Assembly: GCA_902476475.1 (NCBI GenBank)
Contig: CABSDO010000108.1
Location: 1 to 5,628, forward strand
Reading direction: 5' to 3'
From: an uncultured Collinsella sp.
GTDB taxonomy: Bacteria; Actinomycetota; Coriobacteriia; Coriobacteriales; Coriobacteriaceae
DNA: 5,628 nt
Notes under the pieces: model-generated
Told to the model about the DNA's origin: nothing
Seen by the model: only the letters and a program-made list of their open reading frames with translations
The model's database searches: none
Shown here: positions 4,577-5,628 of the stretch, piece by piece
Layout: the number at the start of each line of letters is the position of its first letter
Numbering within the stretch: position 1 is the stretch's first letter
Program-made: the position numbers and the translations under genes

Positions 4577-5628
4577 GCGCGATCACCCATCAATACATTC
4601 TTGGCGTGGAGCGTGGGGCAGATCCCGCAGCCGGTGCACGACGTGCGGGTACAGTCGGGAGTCGTGACGCCCTCGAGCGAGCGACGGTACTCGCGCTCGA
4701 GGAAGCCGCGCGTGCAGCCGGGGCTCACGTGCTCCCATGGCAGGCGCCAGTCCAACTCGTAGGGCAGGTGCACGAGCTCATTGAGGTCGATGCCGTTTTT
4801 GGCAGCAGCTTCCTTCCAGTTATCGAGCGAGAAATGCTCTACCCAGGCGTCAAAGCGAGAGCCCGAGCGCCAAGCATCGATGATGACGGGCGTCATGTCA
4901 CGACCGGCGCGGGAAAGCGCGGCCTCGATGAGCGAGGTCTCGGCATCGTGGTAATGCACGCGGACGGCACGGTTGCGAACGCTCGTGATGAGCAGCTTCT
5001 GGCGACGCTTGACGTCGTCGTAGTCGAGCTGCGGGCACCACTGGAACGGCGTGGCAGCCTTGGGGATAAAGACCGAAACCGAGATGGACACCGAGATCGA
5101 GCCGCGACGAGCCTTGGGCACCACGGAACGACCGAGCTCCAGCACGTGATCGGCCAGATTGGCGATGGCCACGATGTCCTCGTCGCGCTCGCCGGGAAGG
5201 CCCATCATAAAGTAGAGCTTCATGCGGTTCCAGCCGGCCTCGAAGGCCGCCTTGGCCGCACGGTCCAGGTCCTCTTCGGTCACGTTCTTGTTAATGATGT
5301 CGCGCATGCGCTGGCTGCCGGCCTCGGGCGCGAACGTCAGTCCGCCCTTCTTTTCGCCGGCGACCGACTCGGCCATATCCACGCCAAACGAATCCAGGCG
5401 CTGCGAGGGGATGGACACGCGAATGCCCGTATCTTCCAGACGGCGGTTCAGGCGACCGAGTACATCGCGGATGCAGGAGTGATCGGTGGTCGAAAGCGAG
5501 GTCAGCGACACCTCGTCATAGCCGGTCTTTTCCAGACCCTGAATCACCGACGAGACGATCTGGTCGGCCGAGCGCTCGCGCACCGGGCGATACGTCATCT
5601 TATCCAGGAACTGCGGGTTCAGGGCCGC
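4573..5628 (-). CDS. TIGR03960-type radical SAM protein, C-terminal part (cut by window edge)
   Basis: 351 codons are in frame up to the right edge; the N-terminal half is outside. The family (B12-binding-like N-terminal region plus radical SAM domain) has no assigned reaction. Visible, counting from the first codon in the window: MTYRPVRERS (11-20), the family block that normally follows the iron-sulfur motif; GGLTFAPEAGSQRMRD (95-110) and MKLYFMMGLPGE (136-147), radical SAM barrel motifs; WEHVSPGCTRGFLEREY (298-314); and a C-terminal cysteine cluster PDCTRTSCTGCGIC (C326, C331, C334, C337) that could hold a second metal centre. The family motif GCRFCQAG is expected just before MTYRPVRERS, but the last 30 nt here encode AALNPQFLDK with no cysteine. 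This could be a true variant, a broken or rearranged gene, or an assembly junction. An ATG at 5598 exists, but a protein starting there would lack the SAM-binding cysteines. The stop overlaps the start of the DUF2344 gene. Confidence 0.85.
   Translation of the reverse strand, partial: AALNPQFLDKMTYRPVRERSADQIVSSVIQGLEKTGYDEVSLTSLSTTDHSCIRDVLGRLNRRLEDTGIRVSIPSQRLDSFGVDMAESVAGEKKGGLTFAPEAGSQRMRDIINKNVTEEDLDRAAKAAFEAGWNRMKLYFMMGLPGERDEDIVAIANLADHVLELGRSVVPKARRGSISVSISVSVFIPKAATPFQWCPQLDYDDVKRRQKLLITSVRNRAVRVHYHDAETSLIEAALSRAGRDMTPVIIDAWRSGSRFDAWVEHFSLDNWKEAAAKNGIDLNELVHLPYELDWRLPWEHVSPGCTRGFLEREYRRSLEGVTTPDCTRTSCTGCGICPTLHAKNVLMGDRA

Noticed and set aside
4022..4762. Plus-strand open frame of 246 codons opposite the DUF2344 and radical SAM genes
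   Set aside because: Arg-rich low-complexity translation typical of an antisense shadow; it crosses the junction of two real genes.
1..5628. CRISPR array, transposon, phage, toxin-antitoxin or tRNA gene
   Set aside because: No spaced direct repeats, terminal inverted repeats, transposase or integrase motifs, or tRNA-like folds were seen; all space is filled by conserved housekeeping genes.

Overview
The window reads as a chromosomal housekeeping segment from a high-GC bacterium, most likely an actinomycete of the Coriobacteriia such as a Collinsella relative. That placement is an inference from recalled protein style and gene order: GC-rich codon use, an L21 with an Ala/Glu-rich tail, an ObgE with an acidic Asp/Ala-rich tail, a NadD with a short N-terminal extension, and no Firmicutes-type Prp gene between L21 and L27. 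No search was possible. I see no mobile elements, CRISPR arrays, RNA genes or phage genes.

Every real gene is on the minus strand, so transcription runs from high to low coordinates. From the right edge: a radical SAM protein of the TIGR03960 type (4573-5628, cut by the window edge), its usual partner of the TIGR03936/DUF2344 type (3764-4576, 4-nt stop/start overlap), rplU (L21, 3322-3696), rpmA (L27, 3031-3288), obgE (1470-2945), nadD (789-1466), yqeK (168-776), and the start of a probable rsfS (1-139, cut by the window edge). Coding is dense. The longest gaps are 85 nt (rpmA to obgE) and 67 nt (DUF2344 gene to rplU), and both hold readable regulatory sequence, so no gene-free stretch approaches 300 bases.

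Three transcriptional blocks can be read. The radical SAM and DUF2344 genes form a translationally coupled pair. The rplU-rpmA pair is bracketed by a good sigma70-type promoter (3739-3767, whose -35 overlaps the upstream stop codon) and a clear intrinsic terminator (2961-3004). The obgE-nadD-yqeK-rsfS genes follow in close order (3, 12 and 28 nt gaps) with no obvious promoter of their own, so they may depend on readthrough of that terminator.

Most of the set concerns ribosome production and basal metabolism: two 50S proteins, a 50S-assembly GTPase, a probable ribosome silencing factor, an NAD biosynthesis enzyme and an HD-domain dinucleotide hydrolase. The radical SAM/DUF2344 pair has no function I can assign. 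The points most worth checking are the right edge, where the iron-sulfur cysteine motif expected just before the radical SAM protein's conserved YRPVRERS is missing, and the terminator placed directly against the obgE ribosome binding site. I do not see a convincing undescribed system here.
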